Assembly (NCBI GenBank): GCA_018895675.1
Contig: JAHIOG010000542.1
Coordinates: 1 to 16,320 of the forward strand
Reading direction: 5' to 3'
DNA: 16,320 bases
DNA from: a bacterium
GTDB taxonomy: Bacteria; Fidelibacterota; UBA2242
How positions within the stretch are numbered: the stretch's first letter is position 1; every line of letters starts with the position of its first letter. A program made the translations under genes and the position numbers. The notes below the pieces were generated by a model, which made no database searches, was not told the origin of the DNA, and saw nothing but the letters and a program-made list of their open reading frames with translations. Shown piece by piece: positions 16,264-16,320 of the stretch.

Positions 16264-16320
16264 GATTCCCTAACCTGGAGAAGCCCCCAAAGGAACAGGC
16301 AGAGCCAAAAAAATGAAAAA
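16264..16320 (-). other. Right-edge stretch upstream of ftsL, unassigned
   Basis: All three minus-strand frames are open from the edge for at least 16 codons. One ends in TAG at 16272-16270 (tail LALPVPLGASPG), one in TGA overlapping the ftsL start (tail WGLLQVRES), and one continues into ftsL. None shows the RSAKLR-type C-terminus expected of RsmH (MraW), the usual gene before ftsL. The piece is too short to name. An AGGGA just before the ftsL ATGs is its likely ribosome binding site. Confidence 0.35.

Noticed and set aside
1..16320. A new defence, mobile or biosynthetic system
   Set aside because: Every long gene is a recognised division, cell-wall, ribosomal or tRNA-modification gene; there are no transposase, integrase, CRISPR, or unknown gene clusters.

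Overview
The window is almost entirely a dcw (division and cell wall) cluster on the minus strand. Read in the direction of transcription, from the right edge leftwards, the order is ftsL, ftsI (with a C-terminal PASTA domain), murE, murF, mraY, murD, ftsW, murG, murC, ftsQ, ftsA, ftsZ. Beyond ftsZ there is a convergent rpmB (ribosomal protein bL28) on the plus strand, and then a minus-strand dusB-type tRNA-dihydrouridine synthase. I see no mobile element, CRISPR array, tRNA or rRNA.

The organism looks like a moderately AT-rich, probably Gram-negative bacterium making meso-diaminopimelate peptidoglycan: MurE carries the DNPR substrate motif. The MurC variant EADEFD (many other phyla have EADESD), a PASTA-bearing FtsI and the gene order all fit the FCB superphylum (Bacteroidota/Chlorobiota/Marinimicrobia/Calditrichota side). 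This placement is inference from protein style, not a search.

Layout. 1-175: no supported gene; a short MazF-like peptide in one frame at the very edge. 176-1141: dusB-like gene (-). 1142-1279: divergent intergenic region between dusB and rpmB. 1280-1471: rpmB (+). 1486-1527: strong hairpin with a T-run on both strands, serving both rpmB and ftsZ. 1546-16263: twelve dcw genes (-), nearly all overlapping or abutting. The one sizeable gap lies between murC and ftsQ, where many dcw clusters carry murB and/or ddl. Here it holds only about 170 bases and a doubtful 61-codon ORF. 16264-16320: upstream edge, not assignable.

How the genes work together. MurC, MurD, MurE and MurF build UDP-MurNAc-pentapeptide in the cytoplasm. 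MraY attaches it to undecaprenyl phosphate, and MurG adds GlcNAc to give lipid II. FtsW polymerises lipid II and FtsI crosslinks it at the septum. FtsL and FtsQ belong to the regulatory divisome subcomplex, and FtsA tethers FtsZ filaments to the membrane. Almost every junction allows translational coupling, so the block probably acts as one long transcript ending at the 1486-1527 terminator.

I found no convincing new system. The observations worth checking are the murC-ftsQ junction, a few substitutions in normally conserved motifs (Dus GCS, FtsW LPGPHTDF, the FtsZ T3-region), and the two window edges.
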